Source of the DNA: Polaribacter huanghezhanensis
GTDB lineage: Bacteria; Bacteroidota; Bacteroidia; Flavobacteriales; Flavobacteriaceae
Length of the DNA stretch: 64,000 nucleotides
Reading direction: 5' to 3'
Assembly (NCBI RefSeq): GCF_030444335.1
Contig: NZ_CP128595.1
Span: 1,302,001-1,366,000 of the forward strand
Shown here: piece by piece, positions 53,468 to 61,154 of the stretch
Layout of the letters: the number at the start of each line of letters is the position of its first letter
Position numbering within the stretch: position 1 is the stretch's first letter
Translations under genes and position numbers: made by a program
The notes under the pieces: model-generated
Seen by the model: only the letters and a program-made list of their open reading frames with translations
Told to the model about the DNA's origin: nothing
Databases searched by the model: none

Positions 53468-54217
53468 ATGAAGGCAATAATAGAATATAATTCAAGAAAG
53501 ATAGAAGTAGACATCTCGAATCCTTTAGATATTTCAATTCCTATTGATATGTCAAAAAAAAATATCAATGCTTGGTATGTTGAAGAACCAACCATTTTTC
53601 CGGAAGAATTTGAAGGAGAAAAAATTAAGGTTTCTAATGGCGCTGTCGTAAACTTTAACAACATACATTTTAATCCGCATTCGCATATTACACATACAGA
53701 ATGTGTTGGACATATTACAGAAAAAGTGCATTCTGTAAATAAAAATTTAAAATATTATATTTTTCTCGCAGAATTAGTTACTGTTGCTCCAGAAAGCAGA
53801 AATGGAGATTTTGTGATTTCAGAAAAACAACTAAAAACAGCATTAAAAAATAAAAAAAGAGATGCCATTGTAATTAGGACTCTGCCTAATTTATCCGATA
53901 AAAAAGAGATGCGTTATTCAAATACAAATCCACCCTATTTGTTAGAAGAAGCGGCAATTTATCTAAGAGAAAAAGGCATTAAACATTTATTAATAGATTT
54001 ACCTTCTGTAGATAAAGAAAAAGACGATGGTAAATTAGTATCTCATAATGCTTTTTGGAATACTTCAGGAGAAATACGAATGGATGCAACCATAACGGAA
54101 TTTATTTACGTGCCAAATTCAATTGAAGATGGAGAATATTTACTAAACTTAATGATTGCACCTTTTGAAAATGATGCAACGCCAAGCAAGCCGGTTTTGT
54201 ATGAGATTATTAAATAA
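53468..54217 (+). CDS. Cyclase family protein (kynurenine formamidase-like)
   Basis: A 249-residue protein of the metal-dependent cyclase/formamidase family. The usual HxGTHxDxPxH motif appears in altered form as 'NPHSHITHTECVGHI' (about residues 73-87), and 'LLIDLPSVDKEKDDGKLVSHNAFW' (about 178-201) follows the family pattern. It could hydrolyse a formamide or a related amide bond; substrate is unknown. The alpha/beta hydrolase gene follows five bases later, suggesting an operon. Confidence 0.8.
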   Translation: MKAIIEYNSRKIEVDISNPLDISIPIDMSKKNINAWYVEEPTIFPEEFEGEKIKVSNGAVVNFNNIHFNPHSHITHTECVGHITEKVHSVNKNLKYYIFLAELVTVAPESRNGDFVISEKQLKTALKNKKRDAIVIRTLPNLSDKKEMRYSNTNPPYLLEEAAIYLREKGIKHLLIDLPSVDKEKDDGKLVSHNAFWNTSGEIRMDATITEFIYVPNSIEDGEYLLNLMIAPFENDATPSKPVLYEIIK

Positions 54218-54222
54218 TATGT

Positions 54223-55167
54223 ATGAAGAAGAATAAAAAAATAAAATATATTTTTTACGCAGTAATAATTGTGTTAATTCTTCTAATAAAAGGTGCTGTA
54301 TATTCTGATATTCCTGTTGAAAAATTAAAAGAAAAATACGCGAATGAATTTTCTAAGTTTATGGAGATTGATGGAATGCAAGTGCATTACAGAGATGAAG
54401 GAACTGGAACTCCAATTGTATTAATTCATGGTACTGCATCTTCGTTACATACTTGGGATGATTGGACAAAAGGGCTCAAAAAAAACTACAGAGTAATCCG
54501 AATGGATTTACCTGCTTTTGGTTTAACAGGTCCAAATTTGAATGGTGATTATTCAATTCAGAATTATACGCGATTTTTAGATCAGTTTTTATCAAAAATT
54601 AAGGTTGATACTTTCTATTTGGCAGGAAATTCTTTGGGCGGAAATATTGCCTGGGAGTATACCGCAGAACATCCTGAAAAAGTTAAAAAATTAATTTTGC
54701 TAGATTCTGGTGGATTGCCAACAAATAAATCACAACCTTGGATTTTCAGAATGGCTAGAACTCCAATTTTAAATTCACTTTTTTTATACATCACTCCAAA
54801 AGCAATCATTAAAGAAAATATGAAACAAGTGTATGCTGATGATTCTAAAATAACAGATGCATTGATTACACGTTATCACGAAATGGCTTTGAGAACAGGA
54901 AACAGGCAAGCTTTTATAGATAGAGCAAAAATGGATTTTGACTTTGATGATAAAGCAAATTTAGAGAAGCTAAAAAGTATAAAAACAGAAACGTTACTAC
55001 TTTGGGGGGAAAACGATGTATGGATTCCGGTAGATAATGGAAAGCGAATGGATAGTTTATTGCCAAATTCTAAATTGGTAATTCTTGAAAATTCTGGACA
55101 TGTACCTATGGAAGAAAATCCAGCAGAAAGTTTAGCGGTTTTGAAGGAGTTTCTGGAGATTCGCTAA
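54223..55167 (+). CDS. Alpha/beta-fold hydrolase, membrane-anchored
   Basis: A 314-residue hydrolase. A hydrophobic N-terminal segment (YIFYAVIIVLILLIKGAVY) may anchor it in the inner membrane. The fold has the oxyanion segment 'IVLIHGTASSLHTWDDW' (about 66-82), the nucleophile elbow 'LAGNSLGGNIAWEY' (Ser at about 136), and the late 'LLLWGENDVWIP' and 'SGHVPMEENP' containing Asp and His. The final codon and stop lie in an 85-bp dispersed repeat (55160-55245). Confidence 0.85.
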   Translation: MKKNKKIKYIFYAVIIVLILLIKGAVYSDIPVEKLKEKYANEFSKFMEIDGMQVHYRDEGTGTPIVLIHGTASSLHTWDDWTKGLKKNYRVIRMDLPAFGLTGPNLNGDYSIQNYTRFLDQFLSKIKVDTFYLAGNSLGGNIAWEYTAEHPEKVKKLILLDSGGLPTNKSQPWIFRMARTPILNSLFLYITPKAIIKENMKQVYADDSKITDALITRYHEMALRTGNRQAFIDRAKMDFDFDDKANLEKLKSIKTETLLLWGENDVWIPVDNGKRMDSLLPNSKLVILENSGHVPMEENPAESLAVLKEFLEIR

Positions 55168-55245
55168 CTTAAATGATATCAAACGTTTTACTGTTTTATA
55201 TCAAGAGTTACCAAAGTTACCGAAAAATGATTTTAGAAACAAGTT
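55160..55245. repeat. 85-bp dispersed repeat, copy 2
   Basis: It aligns with 44920-45005 at about 84 percent with no gaps. It begins in the last codons of the hydrolase gene and provides its stop codon. Confidence 0.7.
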
Positions 55246-55249
55246 AAAA

Positions 55250-55648
55250 TTATTTTTCAAAATGATTTTCCACAAAAGCTCTCTGTTCATTATCTGTAAT
55301 TTTATCTGATGATTCAATATCGATTTTAATATTTTTAAAATGTAAATCTTTATTCAAGTAATTATGTAGTTCTACTTTTGCGTTTGTTGGTCCAAATAAT
55401 AGGACATGTTTGTATTTTAAAATTTGAGCTCCAATTTTGTCATAAAAATTTTCATGCATTTGCTGTCTTTTGTTATGCATAAGACTTTCGCTCCGAACCA
55501 AGGCTTCTTCCTTAGTTTCTGAAGTAAATTTTGATAGAATAGAGCAGCTCTTATTTTTTGAATTTAAATCAATCAAATTAGCGGATGAATGATCCATCCA
55601 GATACCTAAATTATTATTATTATTATTATTATTATTATTTGTTTTCAT
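55250..55648 (-). CDS. eRF1-domain-like (baeRF-type) protein with poly-Asn tract
   Basis: A 132-residue protein starting MKT, then ten consecutive Asn codons, then 'LGIWMDHSSANLIDL'. The pattern 'LGIWMDH...', 'HVLLFGPTNAKVELHNYLNK' and 'ESSDKITDNEQRAFVENHF' follows the plan of the bacterial eRF1-like/'translational machinery' protein group, a Rossmann-type fold. I infer a ribosome-related role. The Asn tract is encoded by ten ATT units on the plus strand (AAT codons), an unstable simple repeat. It precedes the broken HPF-like gene in its transcript order by position, and both are read from the minus strand. Confidence 0.6.
   Translation of the reverse strand: MKTNNNNNNNNNNLGIWMDHSSANLIDLNSKNKSCSILSKFTSETKEEALVRSESLMHNKRQQMHENFYDKIGAQILKYKHVLLFGPTNAKVELHNYLNKDLHFKNIKIDIESSDKITDNEQRAFVENHFEK
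55610..55639. repeat. (ATT)10 microsatellite
   Basis: Exactly ten ATT units, encoding ten Asn residues of the eRF1-like protein on the minus strand. Unit-length change would keep the frame and vary only the Asn tract. Confidence 0.95.
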
Positions 55649-55652
55649 TATG

Positions 55653-55973
55653 TTAAGTTTTAGTGTTTTTGAATTTTTCCAAGAATACTTTCAATAGAAA
55701 TTTTATTTTATAAATAGTTCTTGTTCCAGCAATATTCATGGTGTTTGCTTGATTAGTAATAGCAATTGGTTTTCTGCCCTCAATTCTAGCTTCTAGCAGG
55801 CAGAAAATATGATTAAATCCATCTTTTCTTGCCCCTTCATCTTTTAAATAAACTTCTATTCTTGTAATATGAGACTCAAATCTTTATAATGCTTCCGCGA
55901 TTTGAGAAGTGAGAAAATCACAGCTTCTTTTTTCTCCATTAAGGGTTTTGTCTGTGTTTATTTGGATTGTCAT
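55653..55973 (-). pseudogene. HPF/RaiA-type ribosome-associated protein gene with an internal stop
   Basis: On the minus strand a 107-codon frame begins MTIQINTDKTLNGEKRS and would be a hibernation-promoting/ribosome-associated inhibitor-type protein of S30EA fold. Its codon 30 is TAA (plus strand 55884-55886), in the sequence GAA GCA TTA TAA AGA TTT. After this stop the frame stays open with family-like text (RFESHITRIEVYLKDEG, then CLLEARIEGRKPIAITNQAN), to a stop at 55653. The C-terminal part is also more divergent than expected. It is therefore a decayed gene. Its neighbours are an eRF1-like protein and a small 67-residue protein. Confidence 0.75.
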
Positions 55974-55984
55974 ATTTATAGTTT

Positions 55985-56188
55985 TTAATGTTTACTTGAA
56001 TAGGTTTCTAATATCTTATTTAGGGAATCTAGATATTCTTTTAGTGCTTTATTATTTACATCTTTTTCAGTTGTGAAAAGGAAGCCTCTTGGGATTTCAT
56101 TTATGTATTTAATCAGTTCTGGATGCTCCTCTTCAATTTTTATTGTTGTTAATCGAATATTATCATTAAGGTCATTTTGAGATTCCAT
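55985..56188 (-). CDS. Small acidic/helical protein of unknown function
   Basis: A 67-residue protein starting MESQNDLNDNIRL, helical in appearance, with a mix of Glu and Lys. 'EEEHPELIKYINEIPRGF' and 'KALKEYLDSLNKILETY' look like helices in an all-alpha fold. No family is recognised. It is 11 bases upstream of the HPF-like pseudogene on the same strand, so it probably shares its promoter and role in the same stress- or ribosome-related unit. Confidence 0.6.
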   Translation of the reverse strand: MESQNDLNDNIRLTTIKIEEEHPELIKYINEIPRGFLFTTEKDVNNKALKEYLDSLNKILETYSSKH

Positions 56189-56238
56189 TTTTTTATAATT
56201 TTCTAAAAATTCTTGTCTTTTTTTTTTTTAAATATTTT

Positions 56239-56382
56239 TTATTTTTTATTTTGTTGTTCTTTTATTGTTGTCTTTTCAAAATCAAAATGGTTAGTTAATT
56301 GGTTAATATTAATAGTCGGATTTGTTGGATGAGTCTGTTCTTTTGTTCTTTTGAATTTCTTTCTGTCTTTAATCATTCCCAT
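56239..56382 (-). CDS. Possible 47-residue basic peptide
   Basis: The reverse-strand frame from ATG at 56382 to TAA at 56239 encodes MGMIKDRKKFKRTKEQTHPT, continuing with NPTININQLTNHFDF and EKTTIKEQQNKK. It is basic, Asn/Thr-rich and soluble. It is upstream of the 67-residue gene in the same direction, after a 12-T run. It is unsupported by homology, so low confidence. Confidence 0.35.
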   Translation of the reverse strand: MGMIKDRKKFKRTKEQTHPTNPTININQLTNHFDFEKTTIKEQQNKK

Positions 56383-56527
56383 GTTTGTCGTTTTATTTGT
56401 TCATTCTTAGTATACATCTTTAATACTTAAACATTGCTAATACTGTGTTAAAACCTAAAATTATTTTCAAAAACTATCTTATCTTTAATTATTTAAATCT
56501 TTTAATTTTTCAATAAAAAATAAAAAC

Positions 56528-56893
56528 ATGCACATAGAACAACTGAGAGAATATTGTATTTCAAAAAAAGGTGTTACAGAACATTTTCCGTTTGATGATG
56601 TTACCTTGGTGTTTAAAGTAATGGGGAGAATGTTTGCGTTGGTGGGTTTGAATCATTGGGAAAAAGGAGAAACCAATATCAATTTAAAATGCGATCCAGA
56701 ATGGGCAGAGGAGTTGCGTGGCGAATACGAAAGTGTAAATGCAGGTTGGCACATGAGTAAAAAACATTGGAATACCGTTACTTTAAACAACGATGTTTCT
56801 GATACTTTTGCTTTTGAATTGATAGATCATTCGTATGATTTGGTTGTAAAAGGATTGACAAAAAAGTTGAAAGAGGAACTGAAAAACAGCTAA
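56528..56893 (+). CDS. MmcQ/YjbR family protein
   Basis: A 121-residue protein of the MmcQ/YjbR DNA-binding-like family. The N-terminal 'LREYCISKKGVTEHFPFDDVTLVFKVMGRMFALVGL' and the central 'WHMSKKHWNTVTL' match the family's conserved blocks. The C-terminus has 'LIDHSYDLVVKGLTKKLK'. Members bind nucleic acid in some cases, but the physiological role is not clear. It stands alone next to a run of dispersed repeats. Confidence 0.88.
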   Translation: MHIEQLREYCISKKGVTEHFPFDDVTLVFKVMGRMFALVGLNHWEKGETNINLKCDPEWAEELRGEYESVNAGWHMSKKHWNTVTLNNDVSDTFAFELIDHSYDLVVKGLTKKLKEELKNS

Positions 56894-57252
56894 ATGTCAT
56901 TCCGAAATGAGCTTGCCTGCAAGAAGGCAGGGAACGATTGAGGAATCTCACGATAATATAAATGCTTTTAAATTAGTGAATCGGTATTGTAATTAAGGTT
57001 TATTTGTCATTCCTGTGAAGCTTGTGCTCAACTTGATTGGGTAACAGGAATCTATATACAATAAAGTTGTAAATGACAAAAGTCCGCACTTAATATAGTT
57101 TCTTTGGATTCCCGCTTACGCGAGAATGACAGCAGTAATGTCATTCCGAAAAGAGGGAACGATTGAAAAATTTTTAATAAAAAGCGGAATGTCAATAATA
57201 GCAACAAAAACTGAATACTGAGACTGCTAACTGAGACTGCAAACTGAAACTA
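56894..57252. repeat. Cluster of dispersed repeats in a gene-free gap
   Basis: This 359-base gap contains no gene. It holds several GTCATTCC-type units (56898-56948, 57007-57052, the reverse unit 57107-57130, and 57140-57172) and a CAGT-type string (57209-57256) like the arms around the 51613 gene. The units have palindromic parts such as CTTGCCTGCAAGAAGGCAGG. Nothing else is seen here. Confidence 0.75.
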
Positions 57253-58107
57253 CTAATGCAAACTTCTATAGTTAGAAGGCGTAATTCCTTTATTCTCTTT
57301 AAACTTTCTATTAAAATTAGAAATATTTTTAAAGCCAGATTTTTCAGAAATTTCTGTAATCAACAAATCTTTATTTTTTAATAATCTACACGCGTTTTCT
57401 ATTCTAACTTCAATCAAAAACTGAAAATACGTCTTGTTGGTTCGTTGTTTAAAATACCTACAAAAGGCATTTGGCGTCATATAAGAAATTTCGGCAATGC
57501 TGTGTAAACTAATTTCTTTCTGATAATTGTTCATGGTAAATTCCATGATGTTGCTCATGCGTTTACCTTCGTTATCAGAATATTTTTTTGGATAAATAAA
57601 CGTAGAAAGCGGTTGTATGTCGGCTTTTAACAATTCTCGAATAATCGTTAAAAATAAAATAAATCGCTGTAAGTTTGATGCTTTTTTAAGCTGCTGAAAC
57701 AATTCTAAAACAACATTTTTATTGGAAGTTAAAATTCCGCCAGATGCACTCATCGTAAATATTTGTTGAATTTCTTTAAAATCTCCCAACTCAAAAAAGT
57801 GTTCACCAAAAGATGTTTTTGTGAAAAATAAGGTTTGCATAAACGTGGTTTTCCAAGTAGAAGTATCACTTTTAAAAACATGCGGTAAATTACTTCCGAT
57901 AATTAAAATATCTCCAGATTTGTATTCGTTAATAGAATCTCCAACGACAATACTTCCTTCGCCTTTTACAATTGCACACAACTGAATTTCTTCATGTTGA
58001 TGCAATTTATCGTACAAGATTTTTCCTTTATCTTCTTGATAAATTAAAGAAACATCTTTTAGTTTTGGAATTTTAAATGGTAAAACTTTCATTTGATAAA
58101 AATACAA
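57253..58107 (-). CDS. AraC-family transcriptional regulator
   Basis: A 284-residue regulator with an N-terminal cupin-like ligand domain ('DKLHQHEEIQLCAIVKGEGSIVVGDSI', with the H-x-H...E type pattern) and a C-terminal AraC DNA-binding domain ('EISLHSIAEISYMTPNAFCRYFKQRTNKTYFQFLIEVRIENACRLL', then 'ISEKSGFKNISNFNRKFKENKGITPSNYR'). It is divergent from the DHDPS-family gene, 128 bases apart, so it probably controls the downstream catabolic genes in response to their substrate. Confidence 0.92.
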   Translation of the reverse strand: MYFYQMKVLPFKIPKLKDVSLIYQEDKGKILYDKLHQHEEIQLCAIVKGEGSIVVGDSINEYKSGDILIIGSNLPHVFKSDTSTWKTTFMQTLFFTKTSFGEHFFELGDFKEIQQIFTMSASGGILTSNKNVVLELFQQLKKASNLQRFILFLTIIRELLKADIQPLSTFIYPKKYSDNEGKRMSNIMEFTMNNYQKEISLHSIAEISYMTPNAFCRYFKQRTNKTYFQFLIEVRIENACRLLKNKDLLITEISEKSGFKNISNFNRKFKENKGITPSNYRSLH

Positions 58108-58235
58108 ACATGTGCTAATATTTGCTTTATATTTTAATAATTATTTAAAATAAGGTTAAAAAAGTATCAACTAATGATAGAATTGGAAAATCAAAAAAGA
58201 GAAAACCGATGTAGATTTGTAAAAAAACTAGTACA

Positions 58236-59150
58236 ATGAGTATACAATGGAATGGTGTGATGCCAGCAGTAACAACTAAATTTTCTGATGATGATACCTT
58301 AGATTTGGTAAATTTTGAAGTAAACATTAAAGCGCAATTAGAAGCTGGAGTTAATGGAATTATTTTAGGCGGAACATTAGGAGAAGCAAGTACTTTAACA
58401 GCAGGCGAAAAGAAAATTTTAATAGAAAAAACGGTAGAAATTGTAAAAGGAAAAGTTCCTGTAATTATCAACATTGCAGAACAATCTACAAAAGACGCCA
58501 TTGAAGCTGCTCGTTTAGCAAAAGAATATGGAGCGCAAGGATTAATGATGTTGCCTCCAATGCGTTACAAAGCAGATGACAGAGAAACAGTAACCTACTT
58601 TAAAAAAGTAGCAAATAGCACTTCGTTGCCAATTATGATTTATAACAATCCTGTAGATTATGGAATTGAAGTTACCTTAGATATGTTTGCCGAGTTGGCT
58701 GAGTGTAAAAATATTGAAGCTGTAAAAGAATCAACCAGAGATATTTCTAATATGTCAAGATTTCGAAACCGTTTTGGTAACCGTTTTGCCATTTTATGTG
58801 GTGTAGATACGTTGGCATTAGAATACATTTTAATGGGTGCAGATGGTTGGGTTGCAGGCTTAGTATGTGCTTTTCCAGCAGAAACTGTTGCCATTTGCAA
58901 CTTAGCAAAAGCAGGAAGAACTCAAGAAGCAATTGAAATTTATCGATGGTTTTTGCCTATATTAGAGTTAGATATAAACACTAAATTAGTGCAGAATATT
59001 AAGTTGGCAGAAGTAGCAACAGGAATTGGAACAGAAAATGTTAGAGAGCCACGTTTGCCTTTGATTGGAGCAGAACGAAAACGTGTATTGGCAATTATTG
59101 AAAATGGATTAAAAACAAGACCAACATTGCCAGCGTATAAAAATTTATAA
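58236..59150 (+). CDS. DHDPS-family lyase, likely hydroxyproline pathway deaminase
   Basis: A 304-residue TIM-barrel enzyme of the dihydrodipicolinate synthase family. 'GGTLGEASTLTAGEK' (about 47-61) is the substrate carboxylate loop, 'LPIMIYNNPVDYGI' (about 129-142) carries the catalytic Tyr, and 'EAVKES' carries the Schiff-base Lys. The neighbouring NADP-dependent aldehyde dehydrogenase resembles 2-oxoglutarate-semialdehyde dehydrogenase. In known pathways a protein of this family deaminates 1-pyrroline-4-hydroxy-2-carboxylate to that semialdehyde. That role is an inference; alternatives are other keto-sugar acid aldolases. Confidence 0.85.
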   Translation: MSIQWNGVMPAVTTKFSDDDTLDLVNFEVNIKAQLEAGVNGIILGGTLGEASTLTAGEKKILIEKTVEIVKGKVPVIINIAEQSTKDAIEAARLAKEYGAQGLMMLPPMRYKADDRETVTYFKKVANSTSLPIMIYNNPVDYGIEVTLDMFAELAECKNIEAVKESTRDISNMSRFRNRFGNRFAILCGVDTLALEYILMGADGWVAGLVCAFPAETVAICNLAKAGRTQEAIEIYRWFLPILELDINTKLVQNIKLAEVATGIGTENVREPRLPLIGAERKRVLAIIENGLKTRPTLPAYKNL

Positions 59151-59279
59151 ATTACTTTGGGTGTTACCGCAAAAAAGCGGTCAGGCTTTTCGCTAAATCT
59201 TTTGTTTAAATAACAAAAGGATATCGCTTCAATCCTTAACACAAAACAAGTAACTACAAAGAAAATAATAAATAGAATC

Positions 59280-59540
59280 ATGTTAGAAATTAGACCAACA
59301 TGCGAACATTGTAACAAATCATTGCCATTTGATTCTCAAGAGGCAATGATTTGTACGTTTGAATGTACCTTTTGTAAAGACTGTGTAGATTCAGTTTTAC
59401 AGCATGTTTGTCCAAATTGTGGTGGTAATTTTACAAAACGACCAATTAGACCAAAAACACTATTAGAAAAATATCCAACAGCAACAAAAATTATTCACAA
59501 ACCTGTTGATATAGCAACACATTTAAAAATAATTGGTTAA
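59280..59540 (+). CDS. DUF1272 cysteine-rich protein
   Basis: An 86-residue protein with eight cysteines in the first 50 residues (CEHCNKSLP, then CTFECTFCKDC, then CPNCGG), a zinc-ribbon-like pattern that is the DUF1272 signature. It lacks a signal peptide. It sits between the DHDPS-family gene and the M61 peptidase gene, 12 bases before the latter. The function is unknown; a metal-binding or structural role is likely. Confidence 0.9.
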   Translation: MLEIRPTCEHCNKSLPFDSQEAMICTFECTFCKDCVDSVLQHVCPNCGGNFTKRPIRPKTLLEKYPTATKIIHKPVDIATHLKIIG

Positions 59541-59552
59541 AATACAAGAGAA

Positions 59553-61106
59553 ATGAAAGTAGATTTAAAACAGAAATTTAAAGTAGTTTTAGTATTCATA
59601 TTATTAACAACTATAAATGTTTTCGCCCAGCAAAAACCTGCTTTTTCTTATACAGTTTCTTTTCCGGATACAAAATCAAAATCGTATCATGTAGAATTAA
59701 ACACGTCTGGCTGGAATCAAAATTCCGTTCAATTTAAAATGCCAAGATGGATGCCTGGATATTATCAAATCATGGATTATGGTAAAAATGTGTACAATAT
59801 TTCTGCTATCGATAATGAAAAAAATGCACTTTCTTTAAAACAAATAGACGACAGTACTTGGGAAATTAGTGGAGTTAAAAACCAATCATTTAAAATAATG
59901 TATGATGTAAAAACGACTCGAAAATTTGTGGCTATGAGTTTTGTTGATGAAAATCATGGATACTTAATTGGTGGAAATTCGTTTTTGTATGTAGATGGTT
60001 TTATAAACGAACCAGTCCGTGTAAAAGTTTTAAAAAAAACTACTTGGAGCAAAATTGCAACAGGTTTAGAATTGGTAAAAGGAACTTCAAATGAATTTAT
60101 TGCTTCAGATTTTGATATTCTTTATGACAGCCCTATTCTTATTGGAGATTTAGAAGAATTACAATCGTTTAAAGTGTACGGAGTTGAACATCATTTTATT
60201 GGTTATAAAATGGGAGATTTTGATAAAAAGGAATTTATTAAAAATCTACAATCAGTAGTAAAATCAGCCGCAGATATTATTGGAGATATCCCTTTTAAAA
60301 AATATACATTTATAGCAATTGGACCAGGAAGAGGAGGTATTGAACATTTAAATAACACCACAGTTAGTTTTGATGGAAGTCAACTTAAAACAAAAGCTGG
60401 AATGAATAAAATGATGAACTTTTTGGCGCACGAATACTTTCATCATTATAATGTAAAACGAATAAGACCAATAGAAGTTGGTCCATTTGATTATGCTAAA
60501 GGAAGCAAAACAAATCTACTTTGGATTAGTGAAGGACTTTCTGTGTATTATGAATATTTAATGGTAAAAAGAGCAGGGCTTTCTAGTGATAAAATGTTGT
60601 TTCAAAACTTTGAAAACAATATCAACACTTTTGAAAATAATCCAGGAAGAAAGCTTCAATCATTAACTCAAGCAAGTTACGAAACATGGAAAGATGGACC
60701 GATGGGGAATTTTCGAAAAGGAGAGACAATTTCTTATTATGAAAAAGGACCAATTGTTGGGTTGTTGTTAGATTTTGCAATTAGAAATGCTACCGAAAAT
60801 AAAAAATCACTCGATGATGTAATGCGCTTTTTGTATAGGGAGTATTACAAGAAAAAACAAAGGGGTTTTAGTGATGCAGAGTTTCAACAAGCTTGTGAAA
60901 CCATTGCGGGGGCTTCATTAAAAGCATTTTTTGAATATATTTATACAACTAAAGAATTAGATTATAAAACATATTTAAGTTTTGGAGGTTTAAAATTAGA
61001 ATTTAAAACCAATGAAATTGATAAAAAGAAAGAGTTTACTTTAAGTAAAATAGAAAACCCAACGGGTTTACAGCAAAAAATATTAAAATCATGGTTAGGT
61101 GAATAG
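59553..61106 (+). CDS. M61 family aminopeptidase
   Basis: A 517-residue exported metallopeptidase (signal peptide VVLVFILLTTINVFAQ). The N-terminal beta domain starts 'PAFSYTVSFPDTKSKS', with 'MPRWMPGYYQIMDYGKN'. The catalytic domain has 'GRGGIEHLNNTTVSFDG' and the zinc motif 'LAHEYFHHYNVKRIRP' (HExxH at about residue 293), followed by a downstream Glu in 'WISEGLSVYYEYL'. The family often has a C-terminal PDZ domain, which is short or absent here. Probably periplasmic, removing N-terminal glycine or similar residues. Confidence 0.88.
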   Translation: MKVDLKQKFKVVLVFILLTTINVFAQQKPAFSYTVSFPDTKSKSYHVELNTSGWNQNSVQFKMPRWMPGYYQIMDYGKNVYNISAIDNEKNALSLKQIDDSTWEISGVKNQSFKIMYDVKTTRKFVAMSFVDENHGYLIGGNSFLYVDGFINEPVRVKVLKKTTWSKIATGLELVKGTSNEFIASDFDILYDSPILIGDLEELQSFKVYGVEHHFIGYKMGDFDKKEFIKNLQSVVKSAADIIGDIPFKKYTFIAIGPGRGGIEHLNNTTVSFDGSQLKTKAGMNKMMNFLAHEYFHHYNVKRIRPIEVGPFDYAKGSKTNLLWISEGLSVYYEYLMVKRAGLSSDKMLFQNFENNINTFENNPGRKLQSLTQASYETWKDGPMGNFRKGETISYYEKGPIVGLLLDFAIRNATENKKSLDDVMRFLYREYYKKKQRGFSDAEFQQACETIAGASLKAFFEYIYTTKELDYKTYLSFGGLKLEFKTNEIDKKKEFTLSKIENPTGLQQKILKSWLGE

Positions 61107-61154
61107 TATTCGTTTTTAGAAAACTTAGCTTAAAATAGAAATAAAACATTGAAA

